Shown: positions 49,464 to 57,618, counted from the stretch's first letter. The stretch: DNA of 64,000 nt from Rubrobacter xylanophilus DSM 9941 (GCF_000014185.1 NC_008148.1:1468001-1532000), one strand, 5' to 3'. Notes: a model not told the origin generated them from the sequence alone. Numbers and translations: made by a program.

Positions 49464-51202
49464 CGCTGCTCCGCCTCCTCCGGTCTCTCGCGGTCGGGGG
49501 GGACGTTGAAGTACGAGAGCGTAAAGGACATGACCTCCCGGAAGGCCGGAGCGGCCACCCGCTCGCCCCAGATGGAGCCCTGCGGCTCGTCGACCACTAT
49601 GAGCACGACGTACTCGGGGTCCGAGGCCGGGGCAAAGCCCACGAAGGAGGCCACGTACTCGTCGCCGTAGGTTCCCGTCTGGGGGTCCACCTTCTGGGAG
49701 GTGCCGGTCTTCCCGGCCACGGTGTAGCCGGGGATGCTGGCAAGATGTCCGGTGCCGCTCTCTACCACCTCCCGTAGCATCCCGCGTACTATATCCGAGG
49801 TCCTCCGGCTTATCACCCGGGGGCCGGGCTCCTCGACGCCGGTCACGTGAGGGGTGACCCTGTGGCCGCCGTTGGCCAGCATGGCGTACCCGGCGGCGAG
49901 CTGCAGCGGCGTGACGGTGAGCCCCTGCCCTATGGGTATGTTCCCGATGGAGGAGCCGCTCCACTCCCGGTACTCAGGGACCCTCCCCGGATCCTCGCCC
50001 CACAGATCCACCCCCGTCGGCTCCCCGAACCCGAAATCCTCTATGTACCGCGTGAGCGCCCGACCCCCGAGCCGCATAGCAACCTGCACCGTCCCCACGT
50101 TGCTGGACTCCGCCAGGATCTCCGCCAGGCTCATCACCCGCGTCTCGTGCGGCAGCGAGTCGTGTATTATGCGGTCAGAGACCCGGATGGCGTCGGGGAC
50201 CAGGAAGGTGCTCTCCGGCTCCACGGCGCCCTCTTCGAGGGCTGCGGCGAGGGTGAAGGGCTTGAAGGTGGAGCCCGGCTCGTAGGGGTCGGTGAGCACC
50301 CGGTTGCGCTGCATCCAGGCGGGCGCGCTAGAGAAGCGGTTGTTGTCGTAGGTGGGGTGGTTGGCGAGGGCCACTATGGCGCCGTCGTCGGCGCGGAGGA
50401 CGAGGCCGAGGGCGCTTCTGGCGTTGTACCTGTCGGCGGTGGCGGCGAGGGTCTTCTGGAGGCGCTGCTGCACCGCGGCGTCGACGGTGAGGCGCACGTC
50501 CTCCCCGCGGCTCAAGGCGTCGTCGTAGCGGGCCTCCACGCCCCCGAAGGGCTCGCCGTAGCGGCCGACGTGCCCGAGGAGCTGGCTGGCGAGGGTCCCG
50601 TCCGGGTAGACCCGGCTGGTGGCGGGCTCGAGGTAGACGCCGGGGAGGCCGAGCTCTAGCACCTCCTCGGCGACGTCCGGCCTCACGGTGGCGAGCACGC
50701 TGTAGCCGGAGAGGCCGCCGTCGGGCCCGCGCCGGGAGAGGAGCTTTTCCAGCTCCGCCGCGCTCTGCCCGGTGTGGGGCTTCAGCACGCCGGCGAGGCG
50801 CTCGGCGGCCCGCCCGGGCTCTTTCACCTGGTAGGGCGTTGCCACCACGCGCACCGCCCGCATGCTCACCGCGAGCTCCCGGCCGTCGGCGCTCAGGATA
50901 TCCCCGCGCCGATGCAGCTCCCCGTCCACGGCGGAGCGCGGCTCGAGGCCGTCCAGGCGCTCGACCCCGCCGAGGGTCATGTAGGCCGCCCGGCCGCCGA
51001 GGAGCAGCACCGCCCCGGCGAAGGCGAGGAGCGCGACGCGCAGCCTGCGATGCCCCACGGCCCCGGAGGCCTCCGAGCGGGGGCGGCCCCTGCGGGCGCG
51101 GCGGGGACGGCCCGCCCGCCGCAGCTGCACGACCCTTCCGCCGCGCGCCCTCCGCCTACCGGAGGCCCTCCTCTGCGTTGTGGTCTTCACCGTAGATCCC
51201 AT
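49460..51202 (-). CDS. ftsI: FtsI-type penicillin-binding protein (class B transpeptidase)
   Basis: 580 residues. Arg-rich cytoplasmic N-terminus (about 50 residues), one membrane helix (VALLAFAGAVLLLGGRAAY), a PBP dimer domain (about 75-220), and a transpeptidase domain with all three active-site motifs: STFK in YEPGSTFKPFTL, SSN in AESSNVG and KTG in VAGKTGTSQK. No PASTA repeats follow. It overlaps ftsL by 47 bases. Confidence 0.95.
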   Translation of the reverse strand: MGSTVKTTTQRRASGRRRARGGRVVQLRRAGRPRRARRGRPRSEASGAVGHRRLRVALLAFAGAVLLLGGRAAYMTLGGVERLDGLEPRSAVDGELHRRGDILSADGRELAVSMRAVRVVATPYQVKEPGRAAERLAGVLKPHTGQSAAELEKLLSRRGPDGGLSGYSVLATVRPDVAEEVLELGLPGVYLEPATSRVYPDGTLASQLLGHVGRYGEPFGGVEARYDDALSRGEDVRLTVDAAVQQRLQKTLAATADRYNARSALGLVLRADDGAIVALANHPTYDNNRFSSAPAWMQRNRVLTDPYEPGSTFKPFTLAAALEEGAVEPESTFLVPDAIRVSDRIIHDSLPHETRVMSLAEILAESSNVGTVQVAMRLGGRALTRYIEDFGFGEPTGVDLWGEDPGRVPEYREWSGSSIGNIPIGQGLTVTPLQLAAGYAMLANGGHRVTPHVTGVEEPGPRVISRRTSDIVRGMLREVVESGTGHLASIPGYTVAGKTGTSQKVDPQTGTYGDEYVASFVGFAPASDPEYVVLIVVDEPQGSIWGERVAAPAFREVMSFTLSYFNVPPDRERPEEAEQR

Positions 51203-51572
51203 CCTCCCCGGTGCCGCTGCCGTAGACCCTCATCTCGTCGCCGGTGGGGGTTCGCATGCCCAGCTCCTCGCGGGCCAGAGAGATCACCCGCTCCGGCCGC
51301 GAGAGCCGCGCGGCGCGCAGCCTGAGCTCCTCCCCCTCGCTCCGGGCGTCCCGAACGCGCTCCTCGAGCGAGGCGGTCTTCTGCGAAAGGTCCGCGGCCA
51401 CCGCGTGCAGGTAGACGCTCCCGAGCATGAGCAGGACGGGCACCACCACGAGCAGGACAAAGCGCCTCCGGCGCTCCGCAGCCCTGCGGGCCTCCGGCCG
51501 CCGCCCCGGCCGCGGCCGGACCCGCGGCTGCGGCGCGGCGGCCGGGTACTCCCTGTAGCGCGGGAGCGCCAC
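51156..51572 (-). CDS. ftsL: FtsL-like divisome protein
   Basis: 138 residues. A basic cytoplasmic tail (1-37), one membrane helix (FVLLVVVPVLLMLGSVYLH, 38-56), and a short coiled coil (KTASLEERVRDARSEGEELR) ending with RPERVISLAREELGM, a typical FtsL/DivIC ending. FtsL bridges to FtsB/DivIC and FtsQ. Identity rests on structure and position between rsmH and ftsI, as sequence conservation in this family is low. GTG start, just after the rsmH stop. Confidence 0.85.
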   Translation of the reverse strand: MALPRYREYPAAAPQPRVRPRPGRRPEARRAAERRRRFVLLVVVPVLLMLGSVYLHAVAADLSQKTASLEERVRDARSEGEELRLRAARLSRPERVISLAREELGMRTPTGDEMRVYGSGTGEDGIYGEDHNAEEGLR

Positions 51573-51573
51573 C

Positions 51574-52515
51574 TCAGGAGGCCTCCCGGGCGGGCTCCGC
51601 GGTTCTGAACGCGACGCGCATGCGGGCGGGAGCGCTGCGGGGGTTCTCCGCGACCTCCCGCTCCGAGGGGCGAAGCACGGGCCCGCGCCGGAAAACGGGC
51701 CGCGCGCCGCACACGCACACCGGGAGCTCGGGCGGACAGGTGCAGCGCCCCTCCCTCTCCGCTATGAACCGCTTTACCAGCCGGTCCTCGCCCGAATGGA
51801 AGGAGATGACCACGAGCCTGCCGCCCGGGACGAGCAGCCGCTCCGCCGCCTCGAGCGCCCGCCGGAGGCCGCCCAGCTCATCGTTCACGCGGATGCGCAC
51901 GGCCTGGAAGACCCGCTTGGCTGGGTTGCCACCGCGCGGGGCCCACCCCACCGCGGCCCGCACCGCCTCCCGCAGGTCCGCCGTGGTGCGCAGCGGCCGC
52001 CTGCGCAGGATCTCGCGCGCCACCCTGCGGGCCTGCGCCCGCGGCACGTCGCCGTACTCGGAGAGTACCCCCGCTATCTCCGCTTCGCCCGCGGCGTTGA
52101 GAAAGTCGGCGGCCGAGGGCCCCGAGCCGGGGTCCATGCGCATGTCGAGCGGCCCCTCGCGGGTGTAGCTGAAGCCCCGCCGGGGATCGTCCACCTGGAA
52201 GCTCGAGAGGCCGAGATCGAAGAGCAGGGCGTCGGCGCGCTCGCCGCGCCCGACCATCCGCCACAGCACCTCGTCGTACGGCCCCTGCTCGAAGGAGAAG
52301 CGCGGGTCCCCCAGCAGCCGCTCCGCCCGGCCCCGCGCCTCAGGGTCCCGGTCTATGCCCACCACGCGCCCCCCCGGACCCAGCTCCCGGAGAACGCGCG
52401 CGGAGTGCCCGCCGCCGCCGAAGGTCGCGTCCACCACCACGTCGCCGCCCGAGGGCGCCAGAGCGCGCACCGCCTCCTCCAGCATCACCGGCCGGTGCTG
52501 CGCCGCGGCCATCAC
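51574..52515 (-). CDS. rsmH: 16S rRNA (cytosine1402-N4)-methyltransferase
   Basis: 313 residues. HRPVMLEEAVRAL near the start, SAM loop VVDATFGGGGHSARVL, FDLGLSSFQVDDPRRGFSY, NPAKRVFQAVRIRVNDEL and VISFHSGEDRLVKRF are family motifs. Cys residues in RCTCPPELPVCVCG near the C-terminus resemble the metal-binding knuckle seen in several RsmH proteins. GTG or the ATG immediately after may start; overlaps mraZ. Confidence 0.96.
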   Translation of the reverse strand: MMAAAQHRPVMLEEAVRALAPSGGDVVVDATFGGGGHSARVLRELGPGGRVVGIDRDPEARGRAERLLGDPRFSFEQGPYDEVLWRMVGRGERADALLFDLGLSSFQVDDPRRGFSYTREGPLDMRMDPGSGPSAADFLNAAGEAEIAGVLSEYGDVPRAQARRVAREILRRRPLRTTADLREAVRAAVGWAPRGGNPAKRVFQAVRIRVNDELGGLRRALEAAERLLVPGGRLVVISFHSGEDRLVKRFIAEREGRCTCPPELPVCVCGARPVFRRGPVLRPSEREVAENPRSAPARMRVAFRTAEPAREAS

Positions 52516-52952
52516 CGCTCCAGCTCCCTCCCGGCGAACTCCTCAACTATCTCTGCGAAGGTCTCGTCGGCCCCCTCCATGTAGCGGTTCCACTCGCCGG
52601 TGTCCCAGATCTCCAGCCGGTCGTCCACCCCGGTGATGGTCACGTCCCGGCTCAGCCCCGCGTACCGGGCGAGCTTCGCGGGGATCAAAACCCGCCCCTG
52701 GCGGTCCAGGGTGGCCTCAAACGCCATCGAGAAGAACATCCTCGCCAGCTGCCGACCCCTCGCCGAAAGGTCGGCGCTGGCCTTGACGCGCGCCTTGAAG
52801 GCCGCCCACTCCTCGGGCGGGAAGGCAAACAGACACTTGTCCACGCCCTTGGTTATCACGATGCCACCCTCGAAATATGGACGGAGCCTGGAGGGGAGAG
52901 TCAGCCGGCCCTTCTCGTCCAGCGTGTGCTCGTACTCGCCTAAGAGGGCCAG
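52512..52952 (-). CDS. mraZ: MraZ, transcriptional repressor of the dcw operon
   Basis: SpoVT-AbrB-like DNA-binding protein. 146 residues if started at CTG 52952, giving MALLGEYEHTLDEKGRLTLPSRLR, close to the family start. A second MraZ repeat holds AFEATLDRQGRVLIPAKLARYAGL (both quoted in part by motif DxxGRxxxP). GGAGG lies exactly 7 bases before the CTG. The in-frame GTG at 52967 (151 residues) is the conventional alternative, but it coincides with the third MraZ operator box. CTG starts are rare, so this needs protein evidence. Confidence 0.88.
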   Translation of the reverse strand: MALLGEYEHTLDEKGRLTLPSRLRPYFEGGIVITKGVDKCLFAFPPEEWAAFKARVKASADLSARGRQLARMFFSMAFEATLDRQGRVLIPAKLARYAGLSRDVTITGVDDRLEIWDTGEWNRYMEGADETFAEIVEEFAGRELER

Positions 52953-52962
52953 GGCCTTTCCT

Positions 52963-52987
52963 CCCACTCCGCTCCACTTTGACCCAC
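52963..52987 (-). promoter_or_regulatory. Three MraZ operator boxes
   Basis: Minus strand from 52987: GTGGG, 5 bases, GTGGA, 5 bases, GTGGG, i.e. three TGGRN boxes at an exact 10-base period just upstream of the mraZ ribosome binding site. MraZ proteins bind TGGG-type direct repeats with 5-base spacers in front of their own operon. The match in number, spacing and place makes autoregulation of the division cluster very likely. Confidence 0.78.
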
Positions 52988-52997
52988 GGATGCCGAA

Positions 52998-53026
52998 ATT
53001 CTTGCATACGGGCCGAAAGCCCGCAA
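52998..53026 (-). promoter_or_regulatory. Candidate promoter of the dcw operon
   Basis: Minus strand TTGCGG (53026-53021), 17 bases, AAGAAT (53003-52998). The -10 matches 4 of 6 and the -35 only 3 of 6, but spacing is ideal and the predicted start near 52991 would place the three MraZ boxes at about +4 to +28, a sensible repressor position. The rest of 53027-53230 shows the inverted repeat described separately and no open frame I believe. Confidence 0.45.
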
Positions 53027-53062
53027 CGAAGGCGGCTTTTCGAGCCCCCGCGACCCCATTTT

Positions 53063-53084
53063 TCCTCCCCCCTTGGGGGGAGGA
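53063..53084. repeat. Perfect GC-rich inverted repeat upstream of mraZ
   Basis: Ten-base arms TCCTCCCCCC and GGGGGGAGGA separated by TT (53073-53074). It lies between the tRNA pair and the mraZ promoter. In the minus-strand transcript the hairpin is followed by A residues rather than U, so it is not a standard intrinsic terminator, though it could still stop or pause readthrough from the tRNA promoter. Confidence 0.7.
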
Positions 53085-53230
53085 CCCCCTTAAGAGACAA
53101 GAGGGCAGGCGCCCGCTCGCGCCAGAAGCGGCGCGAAGATGTGCGGCGCGCCGGGAGGGGGACCACAAGATGTTGGGCTTTATGGAAAAAGTGCGGGGAG
53201 GGTGGGAAAGGCTGTGCGGAGAAGAGGGTG

Positions 53231-53304
53231 TGGGCCCACCAGGACTCGAACCTGGGACCGTCCGATTATGAGTCGGATGCTCTAACCAGCTGAGCTATGG
53301 GCCC
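53231..53304 (-). tRNA. tRNA with CAT anticodon (elongator Met or Ile2)
   Basis: 74 bases. Acceptor stem GGGCCCA pairs with TGGGCCC, discriminator A, D arm TAGCTCAGCTGGTTAGAGC, anticodon stem TCCGA/TCGGA around CTCATAA, and T arm CCAGGTTCGAGTCCTGG. It is not an initiator (G1-C72 is paired and the three G-C pairs of the anticodon stem are missing). Elongator Met and lysidine-modified Ile2 share this anticodon loop; the body looks at least as much like Ile2. CCA is not encoded. Confidence 0.92.
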
Positions 53305-53309
53305 TCCGG

Positions 53310-53381
53310 CTCCCCTGGTAGGATTCGAACCTACAACCCTCCGGTTAACAGCCGGATGCTCTGCCATTGAGCTACAGGGGA
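53310..53381 (-). tRNA. tRNA-Asn (anticodon GTT)
   Basis: 72 bases. Acceptor TCCCCTG pairs with CAGGGGA, discriminator G, D arm AGCTCAATGGCAGAGC, anticodon stem CCGG/CCGG around CTGTTAA, T arm GTAGGTTCGAATCCTAC. CCA is not encoded. Only five bases separate it from the following CAT tRNA, so the two are processed from one transcript. A near-ideal promoter lies 20 bases upstream. Confidence 0.95.
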
Positions 53382-53400
53382 ATATTTCGTGCGAAGAAGG

Positions 53401-53429
53401 ATTATACGGCCCGTTCTGCCGGGCTTCAA
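53401..53429 (-). promoter_or_regulatory. Promoter of the tRNA-Asn / tRNA-CAT pair
   Basis: Minus strand TTGAAG (53429-53424), 17 bases, TATAAT (53406-53401). The -10 is a perfect match and the -35 matches 4 of 6. The -35 covers the dnaG stop codon. Predicted start about 53394, roughly 13 bases before the mature tRNA-Asn. This is the strongest promoter-like sequence I found in the window. Confidence 0.8.
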
Positions 53430-55177
53430 GCCTCCCGGGAGGCGATGGAGCGCTGGGCCTCGCGCAGCAGCTGTATCTCGGCCTGCAGCGTCTCTTTGCG
53501 GGAGATGTCGTCCGTCTGCCGCTTTTTGCGCTGGCGGCTCAGGATGCCGAGCCGGAGCCAGAGCTCGCGGGCGGAGGCCGCGGAGGGCTGGAGCCGCTCT
53601 CCGGCCTCGGAGAGGGAGGCCAGGAGGTCTACGAACGGCCGAAGCTCCTCGTCCACGACGAGCCGGTCCAGGGCGACCCCGGGGCGGCGCTGCAGCAGCC
53701 CGAAGAGCCTGCCCTGGCGGTCCGTGGCAAAGTCCTCCGGGACGAGGCGGAGAGGGGCGCCGAGCCCGGGGACGGCAACCCCCTCCCGCAGGAGATCCGC
53801 GGCCAGGTCCGGGCGGGCCAGCATGGTGGCGAGCACGTCGCGCCCGGCCTCCTCGTAGGGGTCTCGGAGCCCCCCCGCGGAAGCCGGCTGGCGCTCCGCA
53901 CGCCCCGCTCCGGCCGCAAACAGCGCGTGCGGCGCCACCCCGAGCGCCTCGGAGGCCAAGCGCAGGGCCTCGTGCCGGAAGACGGGGTCTTCGATCCTGG
54001 CGACAAGCCCTTTCATCTCCTCCAGGGCGCGGGCCCTGCCGACGGTGTCGGCCGAGCGGGCCCGCTCGGCCTTCCGGCGGAAGACGTAGTGCAGCGCGGG
54101 CTCGGCCCCCGGAAGCAGCCTCACAAACTCCTCGCCCGCGTGCCCGCGCAGCCAGTCGGCGGGATCCTCGGGCAGGCGGAGCACCTTCAGCCCCAGCTTC
54201 AGCTCCGAAGCCGCCGCCACGGCCCGCTCCACCGCCTTCTCCCCCGCCGCGTCGGGGTCGAAGAGCATGTAGATCTCATCCGCATACCCGCTGAGCAAGC
54301 GCAGGTGCGACGGCGTGATCGCCGTCCCCAGCGTGGCGACCGCGTTCTTTATCCCCGCCTGGTGGAGCATGAGCACGTCCGTATACCCCTCCACCACCAG
54401 CGCCGACCTCTCCCGGCGCATCGCCTCCATCACCTGCGGAAAGCCGTACAGCAGGTTCCGCTTGTCGAAGACCTCGGTCTCGGGAGAGTTCAGGTACTTC
54501 GGCCCCCCCTCGCCCAGCACCCGCGCCCCAAACCCGACGATCCTCCCCCGCCGGTCGGAGATGGGAAACGTGATCCTGCCGGCAAACCTCTCCCGCCCCC
54601 CGCGCCCCAAGAGCCCGGCGGCCTCCAAAACCTCCCTCCCCAACCCCAGCCTCGCCGCCGCGCGAACAAAACCCCCGCTAGAGGGCGCAAACCCCAACCT
54701 GAATTCTTCTATGGTAGAAGACGAGATCCCACGCCCCGCAAGGTACCTGCGCGCCCGCTCCGTCTCTTGAGACGGCATTTTCAGTAGGACCTTATGGTAG
54801 TAGACGGCGGCTGCGGCGAGGGCCTTATGGATGGCCCGGCGGCGGTTTGCGCGGTCTCTGGAGGGTTCGGTGGCGCCTTCGAACCGGAGCTCTATGTTGT
54901 AGCGTTCGGCGAGGTGGGCTACGGCCTCGGCGAAGGGGAGGGACTTGAGCTCCTCGACGAGCTTTATCGCGTCCCCCCCGCGGGAGCAGCCGAAGCAGTA
55001 GTAGAAGCCCTTATCCGGCGAGACGGAGAAGGAGGGGGTCTTCTCCTGGTGGTCCGGGTAGGGGCAGAGGCCGACGAAGCGGGCTCCCTGGCGCCTGAGC
55101 GCGGTGAACTCGGAGGCCACCTCAACGATATCGACGGCCTCGCGCAGCTCTTCGATGCTCTGGCGGGAGATCCTCAT
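53426..55177 (-). CDS. dnaG: DNA primase
   Basis: Lays RNA primers at the replication fork. 583 residues. N-terminal zinc finger with CPYPDH and YYCFGCSRGGD (roughly residues 38-67), the RNA polymerase core, the TOPRIM domain (LVVEGYTDVLML and FDPDAAGEKA) and a C-terminal helicase-interacting domain (about 440-583). Nothing unusual. It follows dgt by 11 bases, as in many actinobacteria. Confidence 0.97.
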   Translation of the reverse strand: MRISRQSIEELREAVDIVEVASEFTALRRQGARFVGLCPYPDHQEKTPSFSVSPDKGFYYCFGCSRGGDAIKLVEELKSLPFAEAVAHLAERYNIELRFEGATEPSRDRANRRRAIHKALAAAAVYYHKVLLKMPSQETERARRYLAGRGISSSTIEEFRLGFAPSSGGFVRAAARLGLGREVLEAAGLLGRGGRERFAGRITFPISDRRGRIVGFGARVLGEGGPKYLNSPETEVFDKRNLLYGFPQVMEAMRRERSALVVEGYTDVLMLHQAGIKNAVATLGTAITPSHLRLLSGYADEIYMLFDPDAAGEKAVERAVAAASELKLGLKVLRLPEDPADWLRGHAGEEFVRLLPGAEPALHYVFRRKAERARSADTVGRARALEEMKGLVARIEDPVFRHEALRLASEALGVAPHALFAAGAGRAERQPASAGGLRDPYEEAGRDVLATMLARPDLAADLLREGVAVPGLGAPLRLVPEDFATDRQGRLFGLLQRRPGVALDRLVVDEELRPFVDLLASLSEAGERLQPSAASARELWLRLGILSRQRKKRQTDDISRKETLQAEIQLLREAQRSIASREA

Positions 55178-55188
55178 GTGCTCGCCCT

Positions 55189-56145
55189 TCAGGTGAAGAT
55201 GGTATCCGTTCTGGGCAGGAAGATCCTCCTGTAGGCGGCGAGCGCGTAGCGGTCGGTCATCCCGGCGACAAAGTCCACGGTCTCGGTGACGGGGTCCGGG
55301 TCGCTCCTGGCGCGTTCGGAGGGGTGTTCGAGGTAGTACTCGAAGAGGGTGGAGATCACGCCGGCCGCCTTCTCGCTCTCCCGGGAGTGCGGGTTGCGGT
55401 AGACGCGCTCGAAGAGCCAGGAGCGCAGCGACATCAGGGCCTCGTGGACGGGTTCGGAGAGCGAGATCTCCCCTCTCCTTGCGGACTCGGAGATCATGTC
55501 GCGCACCAGGGTGTCGATCCGGCGGCTCATCCTCTCCCCGAGGACCGCGATGGGTCCCTCGGGGAGGTCCCCGGTGGAGATGATCCCCGCCCGTATGGCG
55601 TCGTCCACGTCGTGGTTTACGTAGGCTATCCGGTCGGCGAGCCGGACGATCCGCCCCTCCAGCGTGGAGGGCTTTCCGGGCCCGGTGTGGTTGAGGATGC
55701 CGTCCCTCACCTCCACGGTCAGGTTGAGCCCGGCGCCGCCCTTCTCCAGCCGGTCCACGACCCGCAGGGAGTGCTCGTTGTGGCGGAAGGTTCTCCCGTG
55801 AGAGGCCAGCACCCGGGCGAGCGCCTCCTCCCCCACGTGCCCGAAGGGGGTGTGTCCCAGGTCATGCCCCAGGGCAATGGCCTCGGTGAGATCCTCGTTC
55901 AGCCCCAGCGCCCGGGCGATGGTGCGCGAGATCTGCATCATCTCCAGCGTGTGGGTGAGCCGCGTTCGGAAGTGGTCCCCGTCGGGGGCGATGAACACCT
56001 GGGTCTTGTGCATGAGCCGCCGGAAGGCCTTCGCGTGTATTATACGGTCCCGGTCCCGCTGGAACTCGTTGCGCAGGCCGTCCGGCGCTTCGGGCCGCAG
56101 ACGGCCCGCGCTGCGCCCGCAGGCCAGCTCCCGCAGCGCGCTCAC
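55189..56145 (-). CDS. dgt: dGTPase-like HD phosphohydrolase
   Basis: Deoxyguanosinetriphosphate triphosphohydrolase family, cleaving dNTPs to nucleoside and triphosphate. 318 residues. HD motif residues in RTRLTHTLEMMQISRTI, ALGHDLGHTPFGHVGEEAL and RIVRLADRIAYVNHDVDDA. Its start also has RNEFQRDRDRIIHAKAFRRL, the family nucleotide-binding motif. The GTG at 56145 overlaps the recO stop as GTGA. Placement next to dnaG is conserved in actinobacteria and hints at control of dNTP pools at replication. Confidence 0.94.
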   Translation of the reverse strand: MSALRELACGRSAGRLRPEAPDGLRNEFQRDRDRIIHAKAFRRLMHKTQVFIAPDGDHFRTRLTHTLEMMQISRTIARALGLNEDLTEAIALGHDLGHTPFGHVGEEALARVLASHGRTFRHNEHSLRVVDRLEKGGAGLNLTVEVRDGILNHTGPGKPSTLEGRIVRLADRIAYVNHDVDDAIRAGIISTGDLPEGPIAVLGERMSRRIDTLVRDMISESARRGEISLSEPVHEALMSLRSWLFERVYRNPHSRESEKAAGVISTLFEYYLEHPSERARSDPDPVTETVDFVAGMTDRYALAAYRRIFLPRTDTIFT

Positions 56146-56888
56146 GGGCGCCCGCCGGCCGTCCCCGCCGGGGTTGCCAGCGAGGCCGCCCCGGGAGCGT
56201 GGGCCAGCACGTGGGCCCGGACCACCCGGCGGAGGGCCTCCTCGAGCCCGCGTCCGGAGGCCGCCTCTGCGAGGGGGAGCGCGGCGAGCTCCCGGAGCCG
56301 CCCGAGGGTTCCCGGGGGCACCGGGAAAGAATCCGGCGGGGCGTCGGAGCGGCAGTCCCGGCACAGAAAGCCGCCCGCGGCAGGGGCGAAGCGTGCGCCC
56401 TCCCCCGGGACATCCCCGCCGCACTCCGCGCAACCGTCCAGCCGGGGAGCGTAGCCGGAGAGGACCGCGAGCTTAAGCCCGAAGGAGGCCTCTATCATGC
56501 CGAACCCCTCCTCGCCCTTCTCCAGGGCGTCGAGGGCGCGGTAGAGGAGGTTGAAGGTCCTCCTGTCCGGCGTCCCGCCGGAGAGGGCGTGCAGAACGCC
56601 CGCCATCCCGGCGGCGGCCTGCAGGCGGTCGAGCCGCTCGCGTACCCCGCGGAAGCTGCGGAGCGACTCGGCCTGCGTGATCGTGTCAAGCGTGCGCCCG
56701 CGGTAGGCCATGAAGTCCACGCAGGAGAAGGGCTCCAGCCGCGCCCCGAAGCGGGAGCGGGTGCGCCGGATGCCCTTGGCTATGCAGGAGACCAGCCCGG
56801 CGTCCCGGGTGTAGATGTCCAGTATCCTGTCGGCCTCCCCGTAGCGTATGGAGCGGAGTACTATCCCCCTACTCCTGTAGAGCGCCAC
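56142..56888 (-). CDS. recO: DNA repair protein RecO
   Basis: Helps load RecA at gaps with RecR. 248 residues. OB-fold start (RGIVLRSIRYGEADRILDIYT), helical middle, and a zinc finger with CAECGGDV and FLCRDCRSD. GTG start; it overlaps deoC by 20 bases. Common neighbour era lies one gene upstream. Confidence 0.95.
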   Translation of the reverse strand: MALYRSRGIVLRSIRYGEADRILDIYTRDAGLVSCIAKGIRRTRSRFGARLEPFSCVDFMAYRGRTLDTITQAESLRSFRGVRERLDRLQAAAGMAGVLHALSGGTPDRRTFNLLYRALDALEKGEEGFGMIEASFGLKLAVLSGYAPRLDGCAECGGDVPGEGARFAPAAGGFLCRDCRSDAPPDSFPVPPGTLGRLRELAALPLAEAASGRGLEEALRRVVRAHVLAHAPGAASLATPAGTAGGRP

Positions 56889-57576
56889 TCTCCGCTTCCT
56901 TCATCACGGCCACGCTGCTGCTCATCCCCAGGCGGGAGGCGCCGGCGTTGAGCATGTCCAGGGCGTCCTGGAGAGTGCGTATGCCGCCCGAGGCCTTCAC
57001 CGCCAGCGCGTCCGGGGCCTCCTGCCGCAGCAGGGCGACGTCCTCCACCGTCGCCCCGGCGGGGGCGAACCCGGTCGAGGTCTTGATGAAGTCGGCGCCG
57101 CTGGCGGCCACTATCTGGGCGGCCAGCCGCTTCATCTTGTCCGAGAGGTAGGCGGTCTCGATGATCACCTTGACCACCACGTCGGTCAGGCCGTTGTTTA
57201 TGGCCGCGACACCGACCTCCTGCATGATCGCCAGAAGCTCGTCCGCGACGTAGTTGAAGTCCCCCGAGAGGAACTTGGAGATGTTCATCACCACGTCCAG
57301 CTCGGAGGCGCCGGAGGAGATCGCCTCCCGGGCGGCGGCGGCCTTCACCGGCGTGACGTCGGCCCCGAAGGGAAAGGAGATCACGGTGGCCACCTTGACG
57401 TCCACCCCGCGCAGCTCCCGCGCGGCCCGCCGGACGTGGCAGGGCGGCACGCAGACCGCCGCAAAGTGGTAGCGGGCCGCCTCCTCGCACAAACGCACTA
57501 TGTCCTGCTCGGTCGCGTCCGGGCGCAGAAGGGTGTGGTCTATGGTCTTCGCGAACTCCCGCACCCTCATGGCCAA
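56869..57576 (-). CDS. deoC: Deoxyribose-phosphate aldolase
   Basis: Class I aldolase splitting deoxyribose-5-phosphate to glyceraldehyde-3-phosphate and acetaldehyde. 235 residues. IDHTLLRPDAT at the start, ELDVVMNISKFLSGD, VKVIIETAYLSD and the Schiff-base Lys in ADFIKTSTGFAPAGAT; KASGGIRTLQDAL carries the second conserved Lys. TTG at 57576 or ATG at 57570 may be the start. With cdd two genes upstream it forms a small nucleoside salvage pair. Confidence 0.95.
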   Translation of the reverse strand: MAMRVREFAKTIDHTLLRPDATEQDIVRLCEEAARYHFAAVCVPPCHVRRAARELRGVDVKVATVISFPFGADVTPVKAAAAREAISSGASELDVVMNISKFLSGDFNYVADELLAIMQEVGVAAINNGLTDVVVKVIIETAYLSDKMKRLAAQIVAASGADFIKTSTGFAPAGATVEDVALLRQEAPDALAVKASGGIRTLQDALDMLNAGASRLGMSSSVAVMKEAESGALQE

Positions 57577-57618
57577 CGTGGAGCCCCCCTTGTCCGGCCC
57601 GCCCGCAACACGCCCGTA

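Noticed and set aside
53063-53084. Inverted repeat as intrinsic terminator of the tRNA transcript
   Set aside because: The transcribed strand continues with AAAAA instead of U residues; the T-run is on the wrong side.
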